Of a stretch of 46,399 bases of DNA, positions 32,996 through 42,011 are shown piece by piece. This stretch comes from Hyphomonas sp. TMED17. Its GTDB lineage: Bacteria > Pseudomonadota > Alphaproteobacteria > Caulobacterales > Hyphomonadaceae. Where the stretch lies: assembly GCA_002172915.1 (NCBI GenBank), contig NHBW01000013.1, positions 110,784 to 157,182 on the forward strand, given 5' to 3'. Below the pieces are notes generated by a model. It was not told the origin of the DNA. It did no database searches and worked only from the letters and a program-made list of their open reading frames with translations. The translations under genes were made by a program, and so were the position numbers. The first letter of the stretch is position 1. Every line of letters starts with the position of its first letter.

Positions 32996-33460
32996 ATGAC
33001 CGACCATAACCTGGAAAAAAAGCCGACTGTTTCAGATGCCGAAATGCTGACCCGGTTTCAAAACTCATCCAAACGCCCACCCTGCTCTGATACGCTCGGC
33101 ATGCGCCTGGCTGCGGTTAATCAGGCAGAGAAAACAATCCGGATGGATTTTGCAGTTCCCGACATGTTTAAGAACCCGACGGGTGCTGTGCAGGGTGGTT
33201 TCATAGCAGCAATGATGGATGAGGCGATGAGCACCTGCTGCATCATTGCTTCAAATGTTACGATGACCGCGCCGACGCTGGAAATGAAGACATCTTATCT
33301 CCGGCGCCTGATGCCCGGCCCGGCGCATGTCGAGGCACGAATTGTAAGATGGGGCCGGTCGGCAGCGTTTATGGAAGCCGCTTGTTACGACCAGTCAGGG
33401 AAGCTGGTCGCCAAAGCCACCGCGACTGCCATTCCAATGCCTTTCAAAAGGCTGTCCTGA
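32996..33460 (+). CDS. PaaI family hotdog-fold thioesterase (first of two in tandem)
   Basis: A 154-residue hotdog protein. NPTGAVQGGFIAAMMDEAM is the hotdog helix region with the acidic catalytic residue in DEAM. The usual HGG histidine is glutamine (VQGG), which is common among PaaI-like members. TLEMKTSYLRRLMPGPAHVEARIVRWGRS is the beta-sheet signature. It would hydrolyse an acyl-CoA of unknown identity. It starts 3 bases after sspB and is followed by its paralogue after 3 bases, so the three are one transcription unit. Confidence 0.85.
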   Translation: MTDHNLEKKPTVSDAEMLTRFQNSSKRPPCSDTLGMRLAAVNQAEKTIRMDFAVPDMFKNPTGAVQGGFIAAMMDEAMSTCCIIASNVTMTAPTLEMKTSYLRRLMPGPAHVEARIVRWGRSAAFMEAACYDQSGKLVAKATATAIPMPFKRLS

Positions 33461-33463
33461 ACA

Positions 33464-33901
33464 ATGGCGACGCCGGCAGATCGCGACTCGTACTGGCGTC
33501 AGATATTGACGAACGGAGCGATGCCACCGGCGACCCATTTCCTCAATTTCCAGTTGATTGACCTGAATATCGAAGAGGGCTGGTGCAAGGGCTCATTTTT
33601 GCTGCCTGAACAGGCAACCAATCCGGGCGGCAACGCACAAGGCGGATTCATCACCGCTATCCTCGATGAGGTGATGTCGATTGCCGGTTCGATTGCACAA
33701 CCCCCGCCGGCGATGTCACCAACCTTACAAATGACAACCAGCTTTATCAGACCCGTTCCCGTCGCAGCGCCCCTGAAGGCACGCGGACAACTTGTCCGGA
33801 AAGGCCGGGCTGCCCTCTTTACCGACGGCTGGCTGTGGGATGAAAAAGGCCGCCTGCTTGCACAGGCGACCGCGAGCTGTGTTCCAAAATCACTGGCCTA
33901 A
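33464..33901 (+). CDS. PaaI family hotdog-fold thioesterase (second of two in tandem)
   Basis: A 145-residue paralogue of the preceding gene. It has NPGGNAQGGFITAILDEVMSI in the helix region and TLQMTTSFIRPVPVAAPLKARGQLVRKGRAALF in the sheet. The two proteins align over their whole length but are well diverged, so this is an old duplication, and hotdog enzymes can form heteromers. The glutamine for histidine change (AQGG) is shared. The gene ends convergently with the MAPEG gene, overlapping by 4 bases. Confidence 0.85.
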   Translation: MATPADRDSYWRQILTNGAMPPATHFLNFQLIDLNIEEGWCKGSFLLPEQATNPGGNAQGGFITAILDEVMSIAGSIAQPPPAMSPTLQMTTSFIRPVPVAAPLKARGQLVRKGRAALFTDGWLWDEKGRLLAQATASCVPKSLA

Positions 33902-34299
33902 GCGCTGATCGCCCCGGCAATTTCCAAATAGATCAAGACTGTTCCAATGGCCCCGGCAAGGAAGCTGATCGTGCGTAGATATGGCAAGCCAAGCAGATAA
34001 ATCGGCACGTAAATCAAACGCGCCCAGAAATATAGCATTGCACCAAGCACAGTCATTTCAGTGGAGATGCCAGCGGCATGGGCAACGAGAACCGCCGTTG
34101 CGAATAAGACCATGCTTTCAATATGGTTGTTCAATGTTCGCGCAATCCGGCCGTCCAGCACATTGCCTTCAACGGCTTCGTCACGCGCGCTAAGCCCCCA
34201 TGCAAGCCCTTTGGACAACGGCAAATAAGCAACTTGGATGATGATGATCGCAAACATAATCACGCCACCACCGAATAGATATGATAATTCTGGTGTCAT
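33898..34299 (-). CDS. MAPEG family membrane protein
   Basis: A 133-residue four-helix membrane protein of the MAPEG superfamily (membrane-associated eicosanoid/glutathione metabolism). NHIESMVLFATAVLVAHAAGIS carries the conserved N-x-x-E of the second helix and MLYFWARLIYVPIYLLGLPYLRT is the typical third-helix region. The start at 34299 (MTPELSYLFGGG) has GGAG 9 bases upstream. Whether it uses glutathione is unknown; many bacterial members are uncharacterised. It follows the RusA-like gene on the same strand. Confidence 0.85.
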   Translation of the reverse strand: MTPELSYLFGGGVIMFAIIIIQVAYLPLSKGLAWGLSARDEAVEGNVLDGRIARTLNNHIESMVLFATAVLVAHAAGISTEMTVLGAMLYFWARLIYVPIYLLGLPYLRTISFLAGAIGTVLIYLEIAGAISA

Positions 34300-34329
34300 C
34301 GTTAATACTCTCCTCAAAACAGACGAGAA

Positions 34330-34686
34330 TTAATCCATACATTCCACTTGCATGTAAATACCTTCGCGCTCGCCAACGCGCCGTTCGACGAGGAGTTTCG
34401 CCACTTGATGATCATCGACGAAGGCATGTCCCGTAACGCTATCGAGCAGCGCTTTGGCCAAATTATCCAGATCCATCCACGGCGCATCACCGGTATATTC
34501 CATAATGATATGGACGCTGTAGTCGCCATGGCCGGGACGCAGCGGTGTAAAGTCTTTCCGGAAAAACTCGCGGAGCAAGGTTTTATAATATTTGGTTTGT
34601 GTCGTCAGACCGGTGCAACGGATTTCCAGCTGGCCGGCATCTGTGATCCGGCCACGAACTTTGCCACTCTTAATCCAGTCAACCAC
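34330..34686 (-). CDS. RusA-like Holliday junction endonuclease
   Basis: A 118-residue protein with the RusA signature MDLDNLAKALLDSVTGHAFVDDHQV. Asp72, Asp74 and Asp91 or Asp92 match the catalytic triad Asp70/72/91 of E. coli RusA. RusA resolves four-way DNA junctions as a dimer and is usually carried by prophages. Here it lies between ferrochelatase and MAPEG with no phage genes nearby. Its start is 3 bases after the ferrochelatase stop, so it appears to be fixed in a housekeeping operon. Only the RusA fold is secure; the in vivo role is not. Confidence 0.82.
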   Translation of the reverse strand: MVDWIKSGKVRGRITDAGQLEIRCTGLTTQTKYYKTLLREFFRKDFTPLRPGHGDYSVHIIMEYTGDAPWMDLDNLAKALLDSVTGHAFVDDHQVAKLLVERRVGEREGIYMQVECMD

Positions 34687-34688
34687 GC

Positions 34689-35753
34689 CTAATCCAGCCA
34701 GCCGGCCAGCTCACGCCGTACAATTGTTTCGATAACGTCAATCGCGGGGTCGCTATCATTAAGACATGGAACCGCCGAGTAATGCGCGCCACCGGCATCC
34801 AGAAAATCATCACGCCCTTCCATTGCGATTTCTTCGAGGGTTTCGAGACAATCAGAAATAAATGCCGGCGAAACCACGACAAGATTTTTTACACCCTGCT
34901 GCGGCAATGATTTGAGCGTCTTGTCAGTGTATGGGCGCAGCCATTCAGTCGGCCCAAAACGGCTCTGAAATGTCGTCATCAGGACATCCGGCGCCAGTCC
35001 GAGCCGCTCGGCCACCAACCGCGTCGTCTTATGGCAATGACAGTGATAGGGATCGCCCTTCATGAAATAGGCTTTTGGTATGCCGTGATAGCTCATCAAT
35101 ATCCGGTCTGGTTTGAAATCGAGACCGGCAAGATGACTTTCAATACTGCCGGCGAGCGCCTCAATGTAAGCCGGCATATCGTGAAATGCCGGCGCCGTGC
35201 GCACGGCAGGCTGCCATCGCATAGTTTTCAGGGCGGAAAAGACACGATCATACACGCTGGCCGTCGTCGTCGCGGAATATTGCGGATAAAGCGCCAGCAC
35301 GAAAATGCGATCGCAGCCCTGCGCTTTAAGACTCGTTATTTTAGAGGCAATCGATGGGTTGCCATAATTCATTGCAAACTCGACCACGACCTCCGACGAC
35401 GACATTCGCGCGGCAAGTTTCTCAGCCTGCGCGCGCGTATTGACCAGCAGAGGCGACCCTTGCTCGGTCCATATTTTTTTATAGGCCCGACCAGACTTTG
35501 CCGGGCGAAATGTCAGAATTGGCCCCTGCAGGATAAATTGCCAGATCCATTGTGGAACTTCGATAACCCGCCGGTCTGATAAAAACTCTGCCAGGTAGCG
35601 TCGCACAGACCAGTAATCGGTCCCGTCAGGCGTTCCAAGATTGACCAGTAAGATTCCTATTTTCGGGTCCTGTACTGCCGGATGTTGGTTCGGAAGCGGC
35701 CCGTGTCTGGCCGCGGAAGACCGTGAGAATGGCTCTGAAACAGAATGGGTCAT
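34689..35753 (-). CDS. hemH: Ferrochelatase
   Basis: Inserts ferrous iron into protoporphyrin IX in the last step of haem synthesis. The metal-binding histidine is in LMSYHGIPKAYF, with the second-site acidic residues in SPAFISDCLETLEEIAMEG. ILLVNLGTPDG and DPYHCHCHKTTRLVAERLG are family motifs. Length is 354 residues, including a proline-rich N-terminal extension of about 28 residues. The start at 35753 (MTHSVSEPF) is the only good one. It is the first gene of the unit hemH-rusA-like-MAPEG. Confidence 0.95.
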   Translation of the reverse strand: MTHSVSEPFSRSSAARHGPLPNQHPAVQDPKIGILLVNLGTPDGTDYWSVRRYLAEFLSDRRVIEVPQWIWQFILQGPILTFRPAKSGRAYKKIWTEQGSPLLVNTRAQAEKLAARMSSSEVVVEFAMNYGNPSIASKITSLKAQGCDRIFVLALYPQYSATTTASVYDRVFSALKTMRWQPAVRTAPAFHDMPAYIEALAGSIESHLAGLDFKPDRILMSYHGIPKAYFMKGDPYHCHCHKTTRLVAERLGLAPDVLMTTFQSRFGPTEWLRPYTDKTLKSLPQQGVKNLVVVSPAFISDCLETLEEIAMEGRDDFLDAGGAHYSAVPCLNDSDPAIDVIETIVRRELAGWLD

Positions 35754-35883
35754 CTAATAAACTCTGTGGCTGAATAAAAGATTTAGCGCAGATCAGCTAG
35801 AGACAAGCCCTACCGGAAAAACACAATCGGAACAGCCCCAATTAGACGCGACGAGCGCTTCAAACGACGCGAATAAATTAATA

Positions 35884-35912
35884 CAACCCGCCTTCTTCTG
35901 AAAAGCGGGTTG
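35884..35912 (-). terminator. Probable terminator of the lipoprotein gene
   Basis: CAACCCGC and GCGGGTTG pair across a 13-base loop, 34 bases past the lipoprotein stop on the minus strand. There is no long U-tract (TATTAATTTATT follows), so termination efficiency is uncertain. Confidence 0.5.
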
Positions 35913-35945
35913 CATCTTTGCATCAATTTTCAGCCGTGGCTGATA

Positions 35946-36620
35946 CTAGTTCTGATACTTATAGTAATCTTCCATCGGAATCATAAGATGAGCCCACATC
36001 GTATCGGCAAACATCACATAAGGCGCACCGCTTGTGAAATCGGTCGTAAAAGCACTTAAGCTTTCAGGATCCTTCGGCATCAGCATCAGATGCGGACCTG
36101 ACTCTATCCATTGCGACGGATCGGCAGCATCTGCCTTGGTCATCACACCTGGCGTTGTATTGTCCTCGCCCATATCACCATGCAGCATCCACATAAACGC
36201 ATCACGCTCCATAACCGGCGTAGAGTTGGTCATATAGGCATCCATCCATTTGAAAGACTCCGCATCGGCGCAGACCGGCATCGCCTCGTGCGCACTTGCC
36301 CAGCCATTCTCCGGATCACTCATCGGACGCGGATTACCGGGCATACATGTCCAGCCATTCGAGCCTTCGCGCAAAACCGTACCATCGGCGCCCATAATCG
36401 TCGCATCATCACCAATGAAAGACGGTCCCGCTGTCGAATAAGCCCAGATCTGCCATTCTGCAGACAAGTGCGACCCCTCTGGTTCACCCGAATGCATGTG
36501 CATGTTCTCGCTGTGAGCCGCGGTTTCGGTATGTTCGACGCCACCCTCATTTATCTCGACATCTGCGCACGCTGTCAGAGCTAACGCTGCCGCGATTGAA
36601 CAATATAAAACGCTTTTCAT
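35946..36620 (-). CDS. Lipoprotein of unknown function
   Basis: A 224-residue exported protein with a lipobox (AALALTAC) near residue 17. The mature part begins with an acidic, His/Met-rich stretch (HTETAAHSENMHMHSGEPEGSH). The rest repeats aromatic and methionine-rich segments such as MWMLHGDMGED, HLMLMPKDPES and MFADTMWAHLMIPMEDYY. The His/Met content would suit metal contact, but that is only a composition argument. I start at 36620, where GGGGGG lies 4 bases upstream; the four codons before it are optional. No family is recognised. The 317 bases to its right hold no supported gene. Confidence 0.72.
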   Translation of the reverse strand: MKSVLYCSIAAALALTACADVEINEGGVEHTETAAHSENMHMHSGEPEGSHLSAEWQIWAYSTAGPSFIGDDATIMGADGTVLREGSNGWTCMPGNPRPMSDPENGWASAHEAMPVCADAESFKWMDAYMTNSTPVMERDAFMWMLHGDMGEDNTTPGVMTKADAADPSQWIESGPHLMLMPKDPESLSAFTTDFTSGAPYVMFADTMWAHLMIPMEDYYKYQN

Positions 36621-36937
36621 AAATCCCCCCAATCAAACTAGGAAATGAACTCTATGACAGACGTGAATATTGGTCAAATCATTCCACGCAATGTCTAGCC
36701 AGTTACCGGCGCTATATGACCAGCTCTTAACGACGGCGCGCATTTGCCGAATCCAGCTTCGAACCGCGCTTTCGCCAGATATCCGGAGCCGTCGCCAAAC
36801 TCCCGCTAAACCGCAGCCACGGTGGCTTTGCGAGCCGCGCACCACGTAAATATAACAGCGCCATTCGGAATATTGCTTTCAACATAATGTAAAGTTCAAT
36901 ATTCGAAGAGATGAGGATTTAAGAGGAATGCGACATT

Positions 36938-37429
36938 ATGAGTTCGGAAGACGTTGAGATCGAAACACACTTTGTCTGGCAGCAAAGATCAGACGAACTT
37001 GACCTTCGCATCAAGGATCACTGGTCTCGCAACGAACTTCTGAAAAGCCCCGAAAAATTTGAGGAAATGATCGGTAATGTCTGTGTTGTGGCGCAAGTCG
37101 ATAATAAGATCATAGGCTTGAACTCGGTCATTATACGCCCGATGCTGCGATCGGATCTGAACTTTGCTGTCCTGAATTTTTCGACTGACAGCGAACATCA
37201 GAACGCCGATACGCTACGTATGATGCGTGAAACGCTCTGGTTCGGCCTGAGCTCCTGGTCAAAAGACAACCCCGACGAACGATTGATGGGGTATGCGTAC
37301 TCGATGCAAAAACCAGATGCTTTGCATCAGAATACCGCCGTCCGCGAGAATAGGGATAGCCTGATCGGTTTCACAAAAACCGGACATCCGATTCTCATCA
37401 ACTGGTTCGAGCATGCGCGATACCGATAA
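36938..37429 (+). CDS. Hypothetical protein with possible GNAT-like features
   Basis: A 163-residue soluble protein. The central VCVVAQVDNKIIGLNSVIIRPMLRSDLNFAVLNFSTDSEHQNADTLRMMRETL resembles the beta4-alpha3 core of GNAT acyltransferases, where a strand is followed by a pyrophosphate-binding turn and helix. The canonical R/Q-x-x-G-x-G/A turn is not present, so the match is weak. The ending IGFTKTGHPILINWFEHARYR looks structured. AAGAGG precedes the ATG. It stands alone upstream of the GH16 gene and its role is unknown. Confidence 0.6.
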   Translation: MSSEDVEIETHFVWQQRSDELDLRIKDHWSRNELLKSPEKFEEMIGNVCVVAQVDNKIIGLNSVIIRPMLRSDLNFAVLNFSTDSEHQNADTLRMMRETLWFGLSSWSKDNPDERLMGYAYSMQKPDALHQNTAVRENRDSLIGFTKTGHPILINWFEHARYR

Positions 37430-37537
37430 AGTTGAGAAATACTATATTGAGATTTAGTGCTCTTTCCGTATTTTTCCGTCCTGCTAATTATGCAATTAGA
37501 TAAAGATTAAAGTCTTGAACAAAAGGGGGGTGCTAGC

Positions 37538-38668
37538 ATGACGAGTCGTACAAAATCCAAAGTAGCAACGCGTTCACAAAAAAACGCAGTGTTAGCAGCC
37601 ATTATGGCGGCAGCCTTACTCGGTGGACCAGTAGCTTGTGGCGGCGGCGGTGGCGGTGGCGGCTCAACAGTCTCCCCCCCTCCGACACCACCCCCTCCTC
37701 CGCCACCGCCGCCACCACCGCCGCAACAGCCGCCAATTCCGGATGCGGCACCTGACGGCCCGGACTTTCATCCAACTGGAAAAGGATGGAACCTGGTGTG
37801 GTCGGATGAGTTTAATGGCGCCGAACTGGACCCGACCAAGTGGCAGCCCGAAGTTTCCTGCTGGGGCGGGGGCAACAATGAACGGCAATGCTACACTGAT
37901 CGCGATGATAATGTTCAGCTGGTCAATGGTCTTCTGAGACTGGTCGCACTTGAAGAAGAATTTACCGGCCCGAACCTGCCGCCAGAGGCGAATGAAAATC
38001 CGCCACAGCAAGTCACGAAGCCTTACACATCAGGAAAAGTCCGGACCCGGGATATTGCCGACTGGACCTATGGCCGCTTCTCGGCCCGGGCGAAACTTCC
38101 CGCTGGGCAAGGTACCTGGCCGGCATTCTGGATGATGCCAGCCGATGATGTCTATGGGACTTGGGCAGCCTCAGGTGAAATCGACATTATGGAATCCATC
38201 AACCTTGGCGCATCCTGCAGCGATTGTGTCGGCGGATCAGAGGAAAACCGTACCTCCGGCGCCATACACTTCGGTGACGAATTCCCCGGCAATACATTCC
38301 TGTCGCAGCGCACAGAGTTACCCGGGAATGCTCGCCCCGACCAAGGTTATCACGTCTATTCGATCGAATGGGGAGAAGGGCTTATCAACTGGTTCGTTGA
38401 TGACAAACTATTCTTCCAGCTCGACTCAGATGACTGGTTCTCCCTATCGCCGGTTGCAAGCGGCAATGATAATGCGCCTTTCGACCAGGACTTCTACATG
38501 ATGTTCAATCTGGCGGTCGGCGGGAACTATCCTGATGCATTCAATGATTTCGGCTTCAATCCGAATTCCTTTCCGAACCAGCTGCTTGTCGACTGGGTTA
38601 GGGTGTATCATTGCGATGGTGATGAAGCCACCGGCAGAAGCTGCATGGATGACACGATCCTAGATTAA
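37538..38668 (+). CDS. GH16 family glycoside hydrolase, laminarinase-like lipoprotein
   Basis: A secreted endo-beta-glucanase. A lipobox (GGPVAC) gives acylation at Cys34. Eight glycines follow, then a linker containing 12 consecutive prolines, spacing the enzyme from the membrane. The GH16 domain spans about 84-360. WSDEFNGAELDPTKW opens it, and the catalytic motif GEIDIMES puts the nucleophile at Glu214, Asp216 and the acid/base at Glu219. The domain continues through HVYSIEWGEGLINWFVDD and ends with WVRVYHC. The family acts on laminarin-type beta-1,3-glucan in marine bacteria. GGGGGG lies 7 bases before the start. There is no adjacent TonB receptor, so it is not in a full polysaccharide locus. 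Confidence 0.9.
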   Translation: MTSRTKSKVATRSQKNAVLAAIMAAALLGGPVACGGGGGGGGSTVSPPPTPPPPPPPPPPPPQQPPIPDAAPDGPDFHPTGKGWNLVWSDEFNGAELDPTKWQPEVSCWGGGNNERQCYTDRDDNVQLVNGLLRLVALEEEFTGPNLPPEANENPPQQVTKPYTSGKVRTRDIADWTYGRFSARAKLPAGQGTWPAFWMMPADDVYGTWAASGEIDIMESINLGASCSDCVGGSEENRTSGAIHFGDEFPGNTFLSQRTELPGNARPDQGYHVYSIEWGEGLINWFVDDKLFFQLDSDDWFSLSPVASGNDNAPFDQDFYMMFNLAVGGNYPDAFNDFGFNPNSFPNQLLVDWVRVYHCDGDEATGRSCMDDTILD

Positions 38669-38744
38669 GTCATACTGCTCGATTTTGTTCGCGTGTCGAT
38701 TGTGCCAAGCAATCCATGGTACGGCGGCAAAATCAGACGACAGC

Positions 38745-38784
38745 CAAAAAACCAGCCAGAGCGATAATCGCTCTGGCTAGTTTC
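38745..38784. terminator. Bidirectional terminator between the GH16 gene and the next leftward gene
   Basis: AGCCAGAGCGA at 38754-38764 and TCGCTCTGGCT at 38768-38778 make a perfect 11-bp stem with a 3-base loop. Read on the minus strand it is followed by GGTTTTTTGG, a strong U-tract for the gene ending at 38815. On the plus strand AGTTTCATTTT follows, weaker but usable for GH16. Confidence 0.85.
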
Positions 38785-38814
38785 ATTTTGACAATTGGTT
38801 TGTTCTGAATTTAC

Positions 38815-39231
38815 CTATTCAGCAACCATGATACTGACCTGTAAATCGTCAGCCTCGACGCCGCAGGTCTCAAGCATTTGATTGTTCAAAGCGGACCATG
38901 TCTCATCATTCGCCTGCCATTCAAAGGCGGCTTCCATGCTCGCAAGCGAACTGTGAATATCAACAGCTCCAAGCAGGCCGTCATCCCAGCGCCCGAGTGT
39001 CGATGAGTAAGGTATTGGGCTATGACCGCGCTCATAGGAAATAAGCGTCTCCACAATCGCGATACCGGCATCTTTCTGATCTTCTGCACAATCCAGTTTG
39101 TAAACGACCACCACTTGGCCAGATGTCGCAGCCAGGGCAATCTCGCCCTCGGCCATTTTATGATGGCCAGCCGCAGCTACGCCGGCGCCCACAACTAATG
39201 CCGCCATTACTGTCGCCAGTTTCCTAATCAT
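38815..39231 (-). CDS. Small exported protein of unknown function
   Basis: A 138-residue protein with a signal peptide (LATVMAALVVGAGVAAAG). The mature part has two cysteines (KLDCAEDQ and LETCGVEAD) that may form a disulfide. It contains VVVVYKLDCAEDQKDAGIAIVETLI and GLLGAVDIHSSLASMEAAFEWQANDETWSALNNQML, an alternation of strands and helices suggesting a small alpha/beta fold such as a ferredoxin-like dimeric barrel. I start at 39231 because GGGGGG lies 8-9 bases upstream; the longer frame to 39351 is not conserved-looking. No family is recognised. Confidence 0.7.
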   Translation of the reverse strand: MIRKLATVMAALVVGAGVAAAGHHKMAEGEIALAATSGQVVVVYKLDCAEDQKDAGIAIVETLISYERGHSPIPYSSTLGRWDDGLLGAVDIHSSLASMEAAFEWQANDETWSALNNQMLETCGVEADDLQVSIMVAE

Positions 39232-39631
39232 ATGATTATCCCCCCAAATCTGTTTTACCGGCCTTAAAAGCCATCTATCGAGTTTAGAGTGGAAAATGTC
39301 TGTGTAAACCGGCACGCCGGCACCCAACTGCCGAGAGTAATAAAATAGCATAAAATCCGACCACTAAACCATAAATATACGATTCATTTGAACCGGCCGG
39401 CATCCCACTTATCAAAACATTTGTACCGAACAGATGTTTATACCGGCAGCTAGCAGCGCGTCAGCACGCGCCATAAACCCGGCTTTTCGAGATCGACCAT
39501 GCAAGGCTGTATCGTCCGGCACAACCAATCAACACCCGAATGAATGGAGCCAGCTATTTTCTATTTCTCATTTAGCAAAGGTTCATATAGGTTTAAAAAT
39601 TGGGTTTAATACGCTTATTGAGGAGTTCAGT

Positions 39632-40591
39632 TTGCCAATTCCTATTGTCTATCTCTTTGACGCTTATTACGCGAACCCGACAATTGTTTCGGCAATATCG
39701 GCCATCCAGAACAATGAGTGTGATCTCGAATTTCACCTGGTTTTTCCCGAGGCCGATCAAGCCGCTGGCGACAGTGTCAAAAAGGAGCTCGCCACACACG
39801 GTGCGACAGCCCTTACCTATCCCTTTAGCAGAGATCAGCTGCCAATTATCGATTTTGGCAAAATGAACAAGCTTCAAAAAATCACGTCCGGACGGATCAA
39901 GCTCAGCGACACCGTTTGCATGAAAACAAAAATTTGCGAAATTATTCCGCGCGACCGGTTTATCTATATCGACGGTGATACGCTGGTCGGCAATTGTCTG
40001 AAAGATCTCTACAATTTCGACCTCGGTGACCAGCCTATCGGCGCTGTAGAAGATTACAGTGCAACCCGTTTTAAATCGATTCTACAAAAAGCCGGTTTTG
40101 GCTTGGACAATTATTTCAATACCGGCATGATGCTGATGCAAGCAGATCAATTACGGGAAATAAACTTCTTTGATCAAGTCATGGCAGCCGATAAGCGGCT
40201 CGGTGATAATAAACTATATTCTGATCAAGACTCCATTAATGTTGCAGCGAAGAGTCAGATCAAATCGCTCCCAAAACGCTTCAATATTCAGGCGATTTGG
40301 TTTGAAGAAAAAGCAATTTGCGATGCGCAGTATCGCGGCCTGGATAATAGCATCGTGCATTTTATCGGTGGCGTTAAACCATGGCAGAGCTGGCACCGGC
40401 CAAATGGCGTCGCGCTTTGGCGAAAATATGCGCGCCTTGCCAAGACAGTTCAAATCGAATTGGAGCCGATCGAGACGCTCGACCAATTATCGATTTACGC
40501 GAAAGCACTCGACGCGGAAGAACGGTTTCGAGGCGCAAGTCGTATAAAATCCAAAATTATCAATGAACTTGTGAAACGCAAAACGCCCTAG
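39632..40591 (+). CDS. Glycosyltransferase family 8-like protein
   Basis: A 319-residue GT-A glycosyltransferase. The DxD metal-nucleotide motif is DGD at 114-116 in YIDGDTLVGNCLKDLYNFDLGDQPIGAVEDY, and FNTGMMLMQADQLR is the GT8 acceptor-side motif. A late HFIGGVKPWQSWH supplies the typical H-x2-G-x-x-K-P-W element. I use the TTG at 39632 (MPIPIVYLFDAYY), with AGGAG 6 bases upstream; the frame is open to 39434, and those 66 codons look non-coding. The product could be a cell-surface glycan or LPS sugar, but no biosynthetic neighbours are present. The gap 39232-39631 holds nothing else supported. Confidence 0.85.
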   Translation: MPIPIVYLFDAYYANPTIVSAISAIQNNECDLEFHLVFPEADQAAGDSVKKELATHGATALTYPFSRDQLPIIDFGKMNKLQKITSGRIKLSDTVCMKTKICEIIPRDRFIYIDGDTLVGNCLKDLYNFDLGDQPIGAVEDYSATRFKSILQKAGFGLDNYFNTGMMLMQADQLREINFFDQVMAADKRLGDNKLYSDQDSINVAAKSQIKSLPKRFNIQAIWFEEKAICDAQYRGLDNSIVHFIGGVKPWQSWHRPNGVALWRKYARLAKTVQIELEPIETLDQLSIYAKALDAEERFRGASRIKSKIINELVKRKTP

Positions 40592-40748
40592 CGCCGTCCT
40601 GTCCAGACACGGTTCGGACAAATGTTTCAAATCCAGATGGACTAGCGCACCAATCTAGACCGGTTCCCAGCACATAACTGTTGCGCCAAGGTATTGACAC
40701 TCAAAATGTCTTTTGCATCTCTGATCCGAGGCTTTATGGGAGTGAAAT

Positions 40749-41771
40749 GTGAAAAGAATTGAATTCAGCGGCGCGCCGGGGTCGCCATATACCCGAAAAA
40801 TGATCGCGGCACTACGATATCGTCACATCCCATATTCTGTATTCTGGGGTAATGGCGAATTACCTGACGGGTATCCCAAACCAAAAGTCGGATTGCTGCC
40901 GACATTCTATTTTCCAGATGATGAGGATGGTGGTTTGATTGCAGTGACCGACTCGACGCCGATCATTCGCCGGCTGGAAAACGATTATCCGGAACGCTCA
41001 ATCATACCGACCGACCCCGTTTTGAAATTCCTCAATGAGCTCATCGAGGATTATGGTGACGAATGGCTAACAAAAGTCATGTTCCACTATCGCTGGGCGT
41101 TCGAAACCGATGCAAAAAATGCCGCGCCGCTTCTGGTCTACTGGGCGACCAGCACGATTCCAGATGATCAGGCCAAACAGCTCGCGGCGGGATTTTCCAA
41201 ACGCCAGATCGACCGGCTTTATGTCGTCGGGTCTAACGAAATTACTGCAGAAACGATCGAGTCATCATATGCGCGGCTGATAAAAATACTCGACGAACTT
41301 ATCCAGAAGAAGGGTTTCATCCTTGGCGGTCGTCCTTCGTCTGCGGATTTCGCCATTTACGGGCAGCTCACCCAGATCGCTGTTATCGAGCCGACATCGG
41401 CTGCGATCATCAATCGACGCTCCCCGCGACTTCGGGCGTGGATAGATCGCATGGAAGATATGTCTGGCTGGTGCCCACAAGACGATGCCTGGTTTACAGC
41501 TGAAGAAGCTGTAGCGGCACTCGCACCTCTTTTGCAAGAAATCGGCAGGACCTATGCACCCGCAATGATTGCTAACGCACAGGCAATCATGGCAGGCGCC
41601 GAGACGTTTGAAACTGAGATTGACGGCAAAACATGGACGCAACCCATATTCAAATATCAGGCAAAATGTCTAAGCGCATTAAGATCAGATCATGCCGGCT
41701 TGTCGGATAATGAACGCGGCGCGGTTGATTCCATGCTCGCAGGCAGCGGATGCGAAGCGCTTTTCGCCTAA
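40749..41771 (+). CDS. Glutathione S-transferase-like protein
   Basis: A 340-residue protein. The N-terminal thioredoxin-like domain runs from 1 to about 85, with FSGAPGSPYTRKMIAALRYRHIPYSV and the typical VTDSTPIIRRLENDYPERS region contacting glutathione. The C-terminal helical domain continues to about 270 with FILGGRPSSADFAIYGQLTQ, the N-capping box of GSTs. An extra C-terminal 80 residues exceed the usual GST length. The start is GTG at 40749, with GGGAG 6 bases upstream. A TetR-type regulator follows after 240 bases. The substrate is unknown. Confidence 0.85.
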   Translation: MKRIEFSGAPGSPYTRKMIAALRYRHIPYSVFWGNGELPDGYPKPKVGLLPTFYFPDDEDGGLIAVTDSTPIIRRLENDYPERSIIPTDPVLKFLNELIEDYGDEWLTKVMFHYRWAFETDAKNAAPLLVYWATSTIPDDQAKQLAAGFSKRQIDRLYVVGSNEITAETIESSYARLIKILDELIQKKGFILGGRPSSADFAIYGQLTQIAVIEPTSAAIINRRSPRLRAWIDRMEDMSGWCPQDDAWFTAEEAVAALAPLLQEIGRTYAPAMIANAQAIMAGAETFETEIDGKTWTQPIFKYQAKCLSALRSDHAGLSDNERGAVDSMLAGSGCEALFA

Positions 41772-41930
41772 CGCGCCCCCCCGCTCATGGCCGGACGTCG
41801 AAATCCGGCGGGGCAGACAATAGCAGTGAGCCAGACCTACAATAGCCGTCAAAACGACAAAGAACCGGTCTATGCTCTATGCGATGCGACAGGATTGATT
41901 CTCGATCAAATATAAGGCGGTTTAAAAGCA

Positions 41931-41949
41931 AAGCTCGCATCCAGAGCTT
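41931..41949. promoter_or_regulatory. Inverted repeat upstream of the TetR-type gene
   Basis: AAGCTC and GAGCTT flank seven bases, a 19-bp dyad 63 bases before the TetR-family start. Size and position fit an autoregulatory operator, but the arms are short and such dyads arise by chance. Confidence 0.3.
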
Positions 41950-42011
41950 GTAAGGATACCAATATTCGCAATTCGCTTTATACCAAAAAGTATCAGAGTT
42001 TTTTTGAAAGG

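Noticed and set aside
36727-36885. Minus-strand 52-codon open frame beginning MLKAIFRMALLYLRG
   Set aside because: The translation is plausible for a small basic protein, but there is no ribosome site and no family, so I cannot support it.
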